Positions 55,899 through 64,000 of a DNA stretch of 64,000 bases are shown piece by piece; position 1 is the first letter of the stretch, and every line of letters starts with the position of its first letter. The stretch spans positions 1-64,000 of the forward strand of contig JACZXB010000006.1 of the NCBI GenBank assembly GCA_022571845.1, in the 5' to 3' direction. The translations under genes were made by a program, and so were the position numbers. Source of the DNA: Candidatus Zixiibacteriota bacterium (GTDB lineage: Bacteria; Zixibacteria; MSB-5A5; GN15; FEB-12). The notes under the pieces are model-generated. The model saw only the letters and a list, made by a program, of their open reading frames with translations. It had not been told where the DNA came from and did not search any database.

Positions 55899-57725
55899 AT
55901 GTGCGGAATAGTGGGATATGTTGGTCCAAAGCCGGTCTTGCCGATACTCATGGCCGGACTGAAAAGACTTGAATACCGCGGCTACGATTCATCAGGGGTG
56001 GCGCTTCTTCACAACCACAGCCTGATAGTAACCAAAACCCCCGGCAAGATTGCCCGGCTGGAAAAGCTTGTCGATGGACAGGATTTTGAAAGCAATTGCG
56101 GCATCGGTCACACGCGCTGGGCAACTCACGGTGTACCAAACCAGCTCAATGCCCACCCCCATACCGATACTCCCGAAGAGATAGCTTTAGTCCACAACGG
56201 CATTATCGAAAACTTTCGAACCTTGAAAGAATTTCTGGAGCGGCAGGGATTCAGAATGAAAACTGAAACTGACACCGAAGTTCTGGTGCACCTTATAAGA
56301 TTCAACTACAACGGTGATTTTACCGAAGCCGTCAGGCGGGCGCTTTTACAGGTTGAAGGAACCTATGGCATCGCTGTGATTTCGTCAAAGGAACCAAACA
56401 AAATAGTCGCGGCACGGATGGGTTCGCCGCTGGTTATCGGACATGGTGAGAATGAAAATTTTGTAGCCTCCGATGTTGCCGCTATGCTCGACCATACCAA
56501 TCAGGTTGTCTATCTTGAAGACGGCGAGATTGCTACTGTCACTCCTGAAGGATATAATATCACTACCATAGAAAACGAAAAGATAGCCCCTCAAATTCAG
56601 GAAGTTACCTGGACGCTCGACCAGATCGAAAAAGGCGGCTATGAGCACTTTATGCTCAAAGAAATCCACGAACAGCCAGACACTCTTCGTAACGCCATGC
56701 GCGGACGGCTGAATTTTGACGAGGCAATATCGCGTCTGAACGGTCTTAACCTGCAGCAGGAACAGCTTCGACAAATAAAAAGGATAGTAATTACCGCCTG
56801 CGGGACCTCCTGGCATGCCGCACTTATCGGTGAATATATGATAGAAGAACTGGCCAGAATACCGGTCGAGGTAGAGTATGCTTCAGAGTTTCGTTACCGC
56901 TCACCTGTGATGGAGCCGGACACCGTCATGTTTGTTATCAGCCAGTCAGGTGAAACGACTGATACTCAGGCTGCCATGCGTGAAGCCAAAAAACATGGCG
57001 CCTCAGTGTTTGGGATTGTCAATGTTGTCGGTTCTACAATTGCGCGCGAGAGTGACGGCGGAGTTTATATCCACGCCGGGCCGGAGATAGGAGTGGCCTC
57101 GACCAAAGCCTTTACGTCGCAGCTGGTAGTGCTGTCACTTATTACTCTCATGTTAGCGCGCATGCGCAATCTTTCGTTTCAGCAGGGGCAGGAATTTATA
57201 GAAGCGCTCGAAAAGATTCCGGAAAAAGCAGAACGAATATTTGAGAGCGAAGACCAGATTAAAAACATAGCCGAGCAGTATTGCCAGACCAATAATTTCC
57301 TCTACTTAGGGCGCGGCATCAACTTTCCAGTAGCGCTAGAGGGCGCGCTCAAACTCAAAGAGATTTCGTATATCCACGCCGAGGGCTACCCGGCCGCCGA
57401 AATGAAACACGGTCCAATTGCACTCATAGACGAAAACATGCCGGTAGTTGTAATAGCGCTCAAAGACCCGGTCTACGAAAAAGTAATGTCAAACATTGCC
57501 GAAGTGCGCACTCGAAACGGGCAAGTGATTGCAATCGCTACCGAAGGCGACACCGAGATAGCCGAGCGCGCCAACCATGTTATATATATTCCCGAAACGC
57601 ACCGGCTGCTGTCGCCGCTTTTGTCGGTAATACCGCTTCAACTATTGGCTTATCATATTGCGCTGCTTCGCGGCTGCCATGTCGACCAACCCCGCAATTT
57701 AGCCAAAAGTGTGACTGTGGAGTAG
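55899..57725 (+). CDS. glmS: Glucosamine-6-phosphate synthase (glutamine-hydrolysing)
   Basis: 608 residues. The N-terminal glutaminase has the nucleophile Cys at position 2 in MCGIVGYVG, then RLEYRGYDSSGVAL and GHTRWATHG. Two SIS domains follow (TACGTSWHAALIGEY; SQSGETTDTQAAM) and the C-terminus has RNLAKSVTVE. It makes glucosamine-6-P from fructose-6-P and glutamine, the entry step to peptidoglycan and LPS amino sugars. Only 13 nt separate it from glmM, so no glmS ribozyme precedes it. Confidence 0.97.
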   Translation: MCGIVGYVGPKPVLPILMAGLKRLEYRGYDSSGVALLHNHSLIVTKTPGKIARLEKLVDGQDFESNCGIGHTRWATHGVPNQLNAHPHTDTPEEIALVHNGIIENFRTLKEFLERQGFRMKTETDTEVLVHLIRFNYNGDFTEAVRRALLQVEGTYGIAVISSKEPNKIVAARMGSPLVIGHGENENFVASDVAAMLDHTNQVVYLEDGEIATVTPEGYNITTIENEKIAPQIQEVTWTLDQIEKGGYEHFMLKEIHEQPDTLRNAMRGRLNFDEAISRLNGLNLQQEQLRQIKRIVITACGTSWHAALIGEYMIEELARIPVEVEYASEFRYRSPVMEPDTVMFVISQSGETTDTQAAMREAKKHGASVFGIVNVVGSTIARESDGGVYIHAGPEIGVASTKAFTSQLVVLSLITLMLARMRNLSFQQGQEFIEALEKIPEKAERIFESEDQIKNIAEQYCQTNNFLYLGRGINFPVALEGALKLKEISYIHAEGYPAAEMKHGPIALIDENMPVVVIALKDPVYEKVMSNIAEVRTRNGQVIAIATEGDTEIAERANHVIYIPETHRLLSPLLSVIPLQLLAYHIALLRGCHVDQPRNLAKSVTVE

Positions 57726-57957
57726 TTTCTTTGGTCGTCATTGCCCTTTTGTGTCTTTCCCGCCCCTTTGTTTTTCCCGTTCCTTTGTCTTTCCAGCTTT
57801 AGTCCCGTGTAGTCACGGGGCGAAGGCGGGAATCCATCTTTTGTAGGTCAGGACCCTTGCAGTCCTGACGCTCCTACGATGAAATAGTCAGGAACACAAG
57901 GTTCCTGACTTACAAAAGAAAGCCCTCTCCAAATTAAACCTTGCCCGCATACCAAAT
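57726..57957. repeat. Dispersed repeats with two perfect hairpins after glmS
   Basis: Contains CTTTCCAGCTTTAGTCCCGTG...GGAATCCATCTTTTGTAGG, also present near 3690-3735. It is followed by the hairpin GTCAGGAC (57847-57854)/GTCCTGAC (57862-57869) flanked by GTAG/CTAC, and the hairpin GTCAGGAAC (57887-57895)/GTTCCTGAC (57901-57909). The second stem lies in a TTTGTAGG-like/CTTACAAAAG frame. No gene is visible. Confidence 0.7.
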
Positions 57958-57985
57958 TTGCATTCATCTTTCACTTTCGTAAAAT
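57958..57985 (+). promoter_or_regulatory. Weak candidate promoter
   Basis: TTGCAT (57958-57963), 16-nt spacer, TAAAAT (57980-57985), 15 nt before the ATG at 58001. Confidence 0.3.
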
Positions 57986-58000
57986 AGTAATCAAGCAGTA

Positions 58001-59182
58001 ATGAAATATTTCAAACAACTATACCGACAGATATCAGATAAAAGATACGTGTTGGTTATTACAGCTACTGGTATTGTTGTCTCGCTTTTTTTGCATCTCA
58101 AAGCTACCTGGACGCCGCTTTTGCTTGATCCGGAAGCCTGGGCAAAAGCGATAGAGTTTCATCTGAACTATTACCCTTACAATATTCGTTTTCCGCAAAC
58201 TCAGGCTACTCTCTTTGTCAGTCAGCTCTTTGGCGTTACACTTAAAGAATCATTTTATATTCTGCAGTACATTCTGGTACTCATACTGGGACCGCTGTTT
58301 TACAATTATCTAAAAACTCTCGGCTTTGGTCGAAATTGGTCACTGGTCGGTCTGGCTCTCCTGATGTTTTCGTTTCCTATTTTATGCGCTCACTTTGAGC
58401 CGGTACATACCTGGGATGATAAGTGGATGTACGGTTTTTTAATTCTTACGTTTTCTGCCCTACTCAAAAATAACTGGCTGGTCGCCTCTCTCTTTTTTAC
58501 GCTGGGTTGTTTTGCCAGAGAGCAGATGGTTTTATTTTATCCAATATTCTTTTTAGAGGGAATGTGGTGCAGGCAAAAGCTGGGAGTTAGAAAACTATCG
58601 CTGGTATTGTCTATCCCAATAATCATATATGGCACGTTCACACTAATAATGTATCAAACAGCTGACCCACATAGGTGGTCTCTATTCGCGTATAATTTTG
58701 AAAACACAGCCAGAGCTGCTGATTCAATAGTATCGCTCTGGATTTCGTTTGGCTTTCTCTGGTTTTTGGGTGTGGCGGGGGCAGTAAGTATATTTGCAAA
58801 AAAATCAGAGCCGAAATTTAGAATTCTTTTCTGGGGAGCTGTTACTGCCCTGCCATTAACATTGATTTTGGGAATCCTTTTTACGTATGTCAGAGAGACT
58901 AGGATTTTGTTTCCGCCGTTTGTATTTTTAATACCGCTGGCACTTGTTGCTCTGAAAAATCTTTGGGCGAAGCTACCTGCTGAGAAATCAAAAGTGTTCT
59001 GGATAATCACAACGTGCTCTGGTGCTTTGCTGATTACCTCTGGAATGTTAATTGCACCGTATATCTGGCCGGTATTTGACTATGGTTCAAGCGCTATGCT
59101 TCGCAGAGATCTCGCCGGAGTGCAGATTGGCCTGAGTTTACTGCTGCTTGTAGGAGTGGTTGTTAGTCGTTTTAGGAAGTGA
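58001..59182 (+). CDS. Polytopic membrane protein, possibly GT-C glycosyltransferase-like
   Basis: 393 residues with about 10 helices and no signal for a known family. Features include an early periplasmic loop (LDPEAWAKAIEFHLNYYP), an Asp pair in THTWDDKW-like HTWDDKWMYG, FAREQMVLFYPIF and a late VRETRILFPPFVF. The helix-loop plan with acidic loop residues and a basic Arg-Glu pair resembles GT-C fold polyprenyl-phosphate sugar transferases, but the family cannot be assigned. It stands alone between repeat blocks. Confidence 0.6.
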   Translation: MKYFKQLYRQISDKRYVLVITATGIVVSLFLHLKATWTPLLLDPEAWAKAIEFHLNYYPYNIRFPQTQATLFVSQLFGVTLKESFYILQYILVLILGPLFYNYLKTLGFGRNWSLVGLALLMFSFPILCAHFEPVHTWDDKWMYGFLILTFSALLKNNWLVASLFFTLGCFAREQMVLFYPIFFLEGMWCRQKLGVRKLSLVLSIPIIIYGTFTLIMYQTADPHRWSLFAYNFENTARAADSIVSLWISFGFLWFLGVAGAVSIFAKKSEPKFRILFWGAVTALPLTLILGILFTYVRETRILFPPFVFLIPLALVALKNLWAKLPAEKSKVFWIITTCSGALLITSGMLIAPYIWPVFDYGSSAMLRRDLAGVQIGLSLLLLVGVVVSRFRK

Positions 59183-59193
59183 CATATCAAATC

Positions 59194-59260
59194 AGAGTCA
59201 CCCTGAGCGGACAAAGTCCCGAGCGCGGTCGAGGGAGTCGAAGGGCAGGCCTCCCCGGAG
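59194..59260. repeat. GTCACCCTGAGC...GTCGAAGGG dispersed repeat
   Basis: AGAGTCACCCTGAGCGGA followed by CGAGGGAGTCGAAGGGCAGG. A reverse-complement relative lies within copy A near 3481-3503 (CCTTCGACAGGCTCAGGATGAC), and a fragment lies at 34322-34333. Such a core is a common dispersed repeat in many bacterial genomes. Confidence 0.55.
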
Positions 59261-59292
59261 AGATTCGTAAGCTGAAATATTTTTTGTGCATT

Positions 59293-60084
59293 TCATTTAA
59301 AATTCCACCTTCGGAATAATGAAAGGAATATTCTAAAAAGTCTCGATATGAAAGCCAATGTCCAGAGCTTGGGAGTCAGAATTTCTTTCGCTAAATGTTC
59401 CGGACTTTCGGCGATAGAGCGCATCGTATCCGATTTTAGGTATTGGTTCTGTAGTCGGCAGGCGTTATACCAGGCTATGCCCCTCGCAATTCGTATACCG
59501 AAGTTGGTGATGATCTCGTCGTGAGTTCCGAATAGTTTGTCAAGAAGGTTAAGCATAGGGTTGTAACGCTTACCCACTGAGTCCTGTAGAAGATTTATTG
59601 AGTGTCCCAAGACATCGTTCATCAGATGAAAATCGTGTAGTCGAGTTTCGCTGTTGTTAGAAGCCTGACCGGTTTCAGCAAGAGCAAGGGGGAGATCCCA
59701 TACTATGTGAGCGACCATTCCGATGATCATTTCTTCTAGTACAGAAGTGCGCCGTTGGTGCAGTACGTTTAGTATGTAACTCCATCCAGCTGGCACTTCC
59801 CCACCTTCATCATAAACATCCATAGCCATAAAATACCGGCTTGCAAATTCTTCATCAAGCTTGACAATCCATGCAGGGTCAAGGAAACCAGAAGTAAAGA
59901 GCGATTCTCCTATTTGCATTGTCATTAGTTCGTAAGTGTAAGTGAAAATAGCACGAGAATCCCGTTGCGATTCGTATTTGAGCCGATAGGATTTTAGAGA
60001 TTGGATAATTTTCGTAATTCGGGCAGTAAGTTCATCGTTGTCAAAGGAAGAATTACTATTCGAATGTGGCTTGTCGTTCATAAA
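59293..60084 (-). CDS. DUF5995 family protein
   Basis: About 263 residues, soluble. The family pattern is visible: FASRYFMAMDVYDEG followed by VPAGWSYILNVLHQRRTSVLEEMIIGMVAHIVWDLPLAL (key residues W, R-R, G-M-x-A-H-I, D-L-P-L-A-L) and HDFHLMNDVL. The His/Asp pattern suggests a helical metal- or ligand-binding bundle; no function is established. I start at ATG 60084, which follows TATAGG, rather than at 60150. The alternative adds 22 residues without family similarity. Confidence 0.75.
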   Translation of the reverse strand, partial: FMNDKPHSNSNSSFDNDELTARITKIIQSLKSYRLKYESQRDSRAIFTYTYELMTMQIGESLFTSGFLDPAWIVKLDEEFASRYFMAMDVYDEGGEVPAGWSYILNVLHQRRTSVLEEMIIGMVAHIVWDLPLALAETGQASNNSETRLHDFHLMNDVLGHSINLLQDSVGKRYNPMLNLLDKLFGTHDEIITNFGIRIARGIAWYNACRLQNQYLKSDTMRSIAESPEHLAKEILTPKLWTLAFISRLFRIFLSLFRRWNFK

Positions 60085-60154
60085 GCCTATACCCTTATTT
60101 GACTCTAGGCTGAGTCGCCTATTGCTTATTGTGGGCTCCCTAAACCCCAAAATG

Positions 60155-60247
60155 ATATTTAGTTTTCATATCGGCGGCAGGTCTGCGCATCCAGCGCACA
60201 ATAACCATAGTGTTTTCGTGGGCGGCAGATGTCCTCATCTGCCCCTT
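60155..60247. repeat. Palindromic intergenic repeat (GGCAGATG-TCCT-CATCTGCC)
   Basis: GGCAGATG (60224-60231) and CATCTGCC (60236-60243) form a perfect 8-bp stem with a TCCT loop, preceded by GTGGGC. A second weaker palindrome, TCTGCGCATCCAGCGCACA, lies at 60182-60200. A relative with AGACG-ggtcct-CGTCT lies near 15013-15045. It could act as a transcript-end hairpin for the gene ending at 60262. Confidence 0.55.
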
Positions 60248-60261
60248 AGTCAAATATGATC

Positions 60262-61464
60262 CTACTGTGCGACGGGTGGCAGGTCTCTTTCCAGTTCTTT
60301 GTCGATGCGTTTGCCTAAAGCATAATCTGCCTGAACTAAAGTATGAATCTCGCGGGTGCCTTCGTATATTGAAGCTCCCTTGGAGTTGCGGTAATACCGT
60401 TCCACCGGATACTCATCAGAAAAACCATAAGCGCCAAATACCTGAACAGCATCAGCCGCGGCCTTTTCAGCCTCGCGACAGGCAATCCACTTAGCCAGCG
60501 AAGTCTCACGGGTAGAACGCTTACCCTGATTTTTTAGCCAGCCAGCCTTGAAACATAAATTGCGGGAATACTCATAGCCGGCTTCCATATTGGCTATCAT
60601 CTGTTTGACCAGCTGATGTTCACCAATCGTGACACCAAAAGTTTTCCTTTCGTTGGCGTATTTAACCGAAGCGTCACGGCAGGCTCTGATAAGTCCGCAG
60701 GAACCGGCGGCGACTGTAAAACGCCCCTGGTCAAGGCAGAACATGGCTATCTTAAAACCCTGGCCTTCTTCGTAAACCAGATTTTCTTTGGGAACTTTGA
60801 CGTCCTGAAACGAAAGGTAGCCGGTATTGCCGGCCCGCACGCCAAGTTTGCCTTTGATCGTGCCGGTGGTAACGCCGTCATAGCTGCGTTCAACTATAAA
60901 TGCCGAAAGACCGCTGTGGTCGCGGTTCTTCTTTTTCTCTAAATCTGTCCAGGCAAACACCAAAAAGTAGTCGGCAATAGCTGCAAGCGAAATCCACATC
61001 TTCTCGCCATTCATTACGAAGTGGTCGCCATCTTTGACGGCGGTAGTCTGAATCCCGACAGCGTCGGTGCCGGCGGCAGGTTCGGTCAGGCCGAAGGTAG
61101 CAATCTTTTCACCTTTGGCAGCCGGTATCAAATATTTTTCTTTTTGCTCTTCGCTGCCCCAGGTCAAGAGGGGCAGAGAAAAGAGACCGATATGCACCGA
61201 GAGAATGACCCTGGCCGAGGTGTCGACATATTCAAGTTCTTCGGAGGCCAGCCCCAGTGAGATATAATCCATGCCCAATCCGCCGTATTTTTCAGGGATA
61301 CAAAAGCCGAGCAAATTAGCCTTGCCCATGGCTGGCAGGACTTCCGGGTTGGTTTCGTGTTTACGGTCATACTCCTGAATGGTCGGCAGTATTACTTTTT
61401 TGGCCAAATCTCTGGCCATTTCCTGAACTGCTATTTGATTCTCTGTAAATTCAAAATCTATCAT
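60262..61464 (-). CDS. Acyl-CoA dehydrogenase
   Basis: About 400 residues. Family features are FGLTEPAAGTDAVG and WISLAAIADYFLVFAW (FAD/substrate region), FEYSRNLC-like EYSRNLCFKAG, AADAVQVFGAYGFSDEYPVERYYRNSKG and the catalytic Glu in SIYEGTREIHTL (~376). It oxidises acyl-CoA to enoyl-CoA and hands electrons to ETF, whose beta subunit is encoded at 47631. I start at ATG 61464 after GGGAG; an upstream in-frame codon at 61530 would overlap the -35 of its promoter. Confidence 0.93.
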   Translation of the reverse strand: MIDFEFTENQIAVQEMARDLAKKVILPTIQEYDRKHETNPEVLPAMGKANLLGFCIPEKYGGLGMDYISLGLASEELEYVDTSARVILSVHIGLFSLPLLTWGSEEQKEKYLIPAAKGEKIATFGLTEPAAGTDAVGIQTTAVKDGDHFVMNGEKMWISLAAIADYFLVFAWTDLEKKKNRDHSGLSAFIVERSYDGVTTGTIKGKLGVRAGNTGYLSFQDVKVPKENLVYEEGQGFKIAMFCLDQGRFTVAAGSCGLIRACRDASVKYANERKTFGVTIGEHQLVKQMIANMEAGYEYSRNLCFKAGWLKNQGKRSTRETSLAKWIACREAEKAAADAVQVFGAYGFSDEYPVERYYRNSKGASIYEGTREIHTLVQADYALGKRIDKELERDLPPVAQ

Positions 61465-61501
61465 TATTTTTTGCTCCCAATAGTTCTTTTTTAGACTGTT
61501 G

Positions 61502-61530
61502 AAAGTAGACAAACTGTAGTGATAAGTCAA
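61502..61530 (-). promoter_or_regulatory. Predicted promoter of the acyl-CoA dehydrogenase gene
   Basis: Minus strand: TTGACT (61530-61525), 17-nt spacer, TACTTT (61507-61502), about 38 nt before the ATG at 61464. It is divergent from the promoter at 61559. Confidence 0.5.
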
Positions 61531-61558
61531 TTGAGATATAGCTGCGGGACAAGTTCAA

Positions 61559-61587
61559 TTGCCCGGAACGCTTAGTTTTACTATATT
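61559..61587 (+). promoter_or_regulatory. Predicted promoter of the GNAT gene
   Basis: TTGCCC (61559-61564), 17-nt spacer, TATATT (61582-61587), 14 nt before the ATG at 61602. Confidence 0.4.
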
Positions 61588-61601
61588 TCACAGGCGAAAA
61601 T

Positions 61602-62078
61602 ATGGCAGATTCCAAAACAATAAAAGCCGATATAATTCCCTACAATTCGGGGCATTCCAGTCTGGTTCATTCCTGGATAGACAATGAGAAGTGCTATTAT
61701 AATCTTTGTTTGGGAAAGGGTTTTCCTCCTCCCGAAGATCTGATAGATAGCTGGCAAAGAAACGCCGTAAAATCTTACCTGATAGTTACCGCAGGAGAGC
61801 CGGTGGCCTATGGCGAACTGTGGGACAAGCCTTTTGAGATGGCCGTAGAAATCGCGCATCTGCTGGTTGACCCGGCCAGACGCTCTCTGGGCTACGGCAC
61901 CAGGATGATTGAGCTTCTTTTTGAGTTAGTTTCCCAGAGAACAGCAGTAGCTTCTGTTCACTTAAATCTGTTCGTAGACAGCAAAGAAGCGCTGAACTGT
62001 TACCTTAGCGCCGGTTTTGAACTGGTAGGAGCGGCCAATTACACTACCGGACTAAAAATGGTGCGGATGATAAAATAG
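61602..62078 (+). CDS. GNAT family N-acetyltransferase
   Basis: 158 residues. The acetyl-CoA-binding motif A is HLLVDPARRSLGYGTRMIELL (key R-R-S-L-G-Y-G-T), followed by SVHLNLFVDSKEALNCYLSAGFELVG, a typical motif B with N and Y. The substrate (amino group of a protein, polyamine or other small molecule) is unknown. Divergent from the acyl-CoA dehydrogenase gene, and followed 27 nt later by the enoyl-CoA hydratase gene, so possibly in one operon with it. Confidence 0.85.
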   Translation: MADSKTIKADIIPYNSGHSSLVHSWIDNEKCYYNLCLGKGFPPPEDLIDSWQRNAVKSYLIVTAGEPVAYGELWDKPFEMAVEIAHLLVDPARRSLGYGTRMIELLFELVSQRTAVASVHLNLFVDSKEALNCYLSAGFELVGAANYTTGLKMVRMIK

Positions 62079-62105
62079 ATTCAGGAATTTTCGGAAGGGA
62101 TAAAG

Positions 62106-62891
62106 ATGACAGACTACAATAATATCATAGTTGAAAAAAACAAGAGCACGCTTTTGGTGACAATCAATCGTGAACAGGCGCTGAATTCTCTAAACAAAGA
62201 AACAATAGCGGAACTTCAGAGCGCTTTCGATGCCTACCAAAGCGACAGCGATATCCGTTGTGTCATAGTCACCGGCGCCGGGAGTAAATCATTTGTGGCC
62301 GGTGCCGATATCGCCGAGCTTTCTGAACTTGATCAGGCCGGTGGCGAAATTCTGTCCCGAAACGGCCTGCAACTGATGCAGACAATTCAGGATTTCCCCT
62401 GGCCTGTTATTGCAGCTATAAACGGTTTTGCTCTGGGCGGAGGTTGCGAATTAGCTTTGGCCTGTGATATCAGGCTGGCCTCGACAAAAGCAAAGCTGGG
62501 CCAGCCCGAAGTCAGCCTCGGTCTTATTCCCGGCTATGGCGGCACCCAGAGATTAGCCCGCTTAGTTGGCAGGGGCAAAGCGGCGCAGCTTATTATGACC
62601 GGTGCCATGATAAGAGCCGATGAAGCTTATCGCATTGGTTTAGTCGACGAACTTTGCGAACCGGAAGAGCTAATGGACAAAGCTCAGGCTATGGCCGACG
62701 AGATAGCTTCCAAAGGACCTCTGGCTATCAAGAAAGCCAAAGAATGTATAAACGGCGGCCTTGAGATGACTCTTGCTGAGGGCTGCCAGCTCGAGATGAA
62801 AAAATTTGGTGAAGTTTGCGGAAGCAGCGACAAAACCGAAGGCACCAAAGCTTTCATGGAGAAACGAAAACCTGATTTCAAAGGCAATTAG
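62106..62891 (+). CDS. Enoyl-CoA hydratase (crotonase family)
   Basis: 261 residues. Oxyanion-hole segments are SFVAGADIAELSE (~65) and GFALGGGCELALACD (~105), and the catalytic Glu pair lies in GCELALAC and PEVSLGLIPGYGGTQRL. It hydrates trans-2-enoyl-CoA. Together with the neighbouring dehydrogenase it fits beta-oxidation, although other crotonase reactions are possible. Confidence 0.92.
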   Translation: MTDYNNIIVEKNKSTLLVTINREQALNSLNKETIAELQSAFDAYQSDSDIRCVIVTGAGSKSFVAGADIAELSELDQAGGEILSRNGLQLMQTIQDFPWPVIAAINGFALGGGCELALACDIRLASTKAKLGQPEVSLGLIPGYGGTQRLARLVGRGKAAQLIMTGAMIRADEAYRIGLVDELCEPEELMDKAQAMADEIASKGPLAIKKAKECINGGLEMTLAEGCQLEMKKFGEVCGSSDKTEGTKAFMEKRKPDFKGN

Positions 62892-62905
62892 TCAGGTCAG
62901 TTCTA

Positions 62906-63547
62906 ATGGATTTAGGCTGGGTATTTTTTAACTCATTTATAGTCGGCTTTTCAGGGGCAATGATGCCCGGACCGTTATTGGTAGTCGGTATTTCTGAAAC
63001 ACCCCGCCATGGCTGGCGCACCGGTGTAATTATATCTGTGGGTCATGCTATAGCAGAAATAGGCGTGGTGTTAGTGCTGGTGCTGGGCATTGCCGCCTTC
63101 GCCAAAGACGAAGTGGTTACTCAAGTCATAGGAATTGTTGGCGGCGCGGCATTAATCCTGATGGGACTGACCATGGGCCGGGATATTTTGAAAAATAGAG
63201 TGAGTTATGATTCAATCGACAGTTCACAAAAAGGCAGCCGGCGGCTACTGGCCGGCAAGGGAATCTCCGCCACTCTTTCAAATCCGTTCTGGTTTGTCTG
63301 GTGGGGAACGGTCGGACTTAGTCTGCTGGTAGATTCTCAGCGTCTCGGAACCCAAGGACCGATTGTGTTTTATTTTGGGCACATCTTGTCGGATTTTGTC
63401 TGGTACACGGCAGTCAGCATTGTCTTATGGAGCGGTAGAAAATTATTTGTGGGGAAAGTTCTCAAGTCATTGATTCTAGCCTGTGCTGCTTTTTTAGTTT
63501 ATTTGGGTGTAACTTTTCTGATAACTGGACTATCGAGTATTACGTAA
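62906..63547 (+). CDS. LysE/RhtB family exporter
   Basis: 213 residues with six helices. The signature GFSGAMMPGPLLVVGIS (~12-28) resembles the GxxxPGP motif of LysE-type exporters, followed by RHGWRTGVIISVGHAIAEIGVVL. The middle holds SNPFWFVWWGTVG. Substrate, probably an amino acid or derivative, unknown. Its stop TAA shares the palindrome TTACGTAA with the stop of the convergent gene. Confidence 0.85.
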   Translation: MDLGWVFFNSFIVGFSGAMMPGPLLVVGISETPRHGWRTGVIISVGHAIAEIGVVLVLVLGIAAFAKDEVVTQVIGIVGGAALILMGLTMGRDILKNRVSYDSIDSSQKGSRRLLAGKGISATLSNPFWFVWWGTVGLSLLVDSQRLGTQGPIVFYFGHILSDFVWYTAVSIVLWSGRKLFVGKVLKSLILACAAFLVYLGVTFLITGLSSIT

Positions 63548-64000
63548 ACAAAGCTTCATGAAGCCTCTCATATATCGGACCCCGCGGCGTCAGGGTAGAT
63601 TTAAACAGGGTCAGTCTGTCAATTTGAAAAGGCATTGCTTCGATTTTATAACTCTCAATAAAATGAGCGAGTTGCGGCAGCGCCTGCGGTTTTTTGACTC
63701 GGCCCAGAGTAAGATGCGGCCGGAACTTTCTGGTTTCTTTGGCATAGCCTAACTTATGAACCCGCTCGTCAAGGCTGCCGGCCAGCCTTTCCAGTTCAAT
63801 ATGGTCTCCTTTAAGACCGGCCCATAAAGCTCTGGGGCGAATCAGATTGGGGAAGCCGCCAATTTTGGAAATTTTGAAATCCAGGATATTGGTTTCCCGA
63901 GAAGTTTCGTTTAGTATTTCCGAGATAGGTTCGACTAATGAATCGTCGGTCTCGCCCAGGAATTTAATAGTCAGGTGAATGTTTTCCGGTTTTACCCATT
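63540..64000 (-). CDS. thpR: RNA 2',3'-cyclic phosphodiesterase (ThpR), N-terminus outside window
   Basis: No start codon lies inside the window: the frame is open from the right edge (codon TGG at 63998-63996) to TAA at 63542-63540, about 152 residues. Both 2H phosphoesterase motifs are present: NIHLTIKFLGET near the beginning and FRPHLTLGRVK about 100 residues later. Between them lies SKIGGFPNLIRPRALWAGL, typical of the family. It hydrolyses 2',3'-cyclic phosphate RNA ends; earlier called 2'-5' RNA ligase. It converges with the LysE-type gene and overlaps its stop codon by 8 nt. Confidence 0.88.
   Translation of the reverse strand, partial: WVKPENIHLTIKFLGETDDSLVEPISEILNETSRETNILDFKISKIGGFPNLIRPRALWAGLKGDHIELERLAGSLDERVHKLGYAKETRKFRPHLTLGRVKKPQALPQLAHFIESYKIEAMPFQIDRLTLFKSTLTPRGPIYERLHEALFT

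Noticed and set aside
63558-63752. 64-residue plus-strand open frame after the LysE-type gene
   Set aside because: It is a shadow of the ThpR gene, whose minus-strand frame carries both HLT motifs.

Overview
The window looks like a chromosomal segment of a Gram-negative, aerobically respiring bacterium of the FCB group. Candidate phylum Zixibacteria is my best guess. The reasons are a secreted protein ending in paired dockerin-like repeats, an alternative complex III plus caa3-type oxidase cluster, several outer-membrane beta-barrel proteins, frequent TTG starts and hairpin-rich dispersed intergenic repeats. The taxonomic call is inference; no rRNA gene is present.

Layout. 1-4461: end of a secreted dockerin-type protein, an NAD-dependent epimerase, a repeat-filled gap, a CDP-alcohol phosphatidyltransferase and a secreted M14 peptidase. 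7425-11043: a complete type IIS restriction-modification system that resembles FokI along its whole length (nuclease plus fused double adenine methyltransferase), AT-rich compared with its neighbours. 11201-13530: an AI-2E family permease, a small very basic histone-H1-like protein with a SANT/Myb-like core, and tRNA-Lys(CTT). 13636-15134: a YfbU-family gene overlapping a gene for a small membrane-anchored protein, then a second block of dispersed repeats.

15135-31268: an O-antigen-ligase-like protein, then a respiratory cluster: heme o synthase, alternative complex III (actABCDEF), a small membrane protein, SCO protein, cytochrome c oxidase subunits II-I-III-IV, a second SCO protein and a DUF420 protein. 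Electrons would pass from menaquinol through alternative complex III to an A2-type caa3 oxidase whose subunit II carries its own cytochrome c domain. 31418-40629: the F1Fo ATP synthase operon with its own good promoter. Three beta-barrel genes sit between atpA and atpG, and the third begins with a copy of the first 26 codons of atpG.

40751-47542: the classical yceD-rpmF-plsX-fabH-fabD-fabG-acpP-fabF-rnc lipid and ribosome cluster. 47631-57725: an etfB without etfA, a large secreted protein of unknown function, a heterodimeric ABC exporter whose first gene seems to lack a normal start codon, and glmM-glmS for UDP-GlcNAc precursor supply. 58001-64000: a polytopic membrane protein, a DUF5995 protein, an acyl-CoA dehydrogenase, a GNAT acetyltransferase, an enoyl-CoA hydratase, a LysE-type exporter and the C-terminal part of a 2H RNA phosphodiesterase (ThpR).

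Most notable: the atpG-leader/beta-barrel fusion gene, the FokI-like system, the SANT-core histone-like protein with a possible Shine-Dalgarno switch in its leader, the apparent ACG start of the ABC exporter, and a family of long composite dispersed repeats. All calls were made by reading the sequence and from memory of the families; no database search was run.
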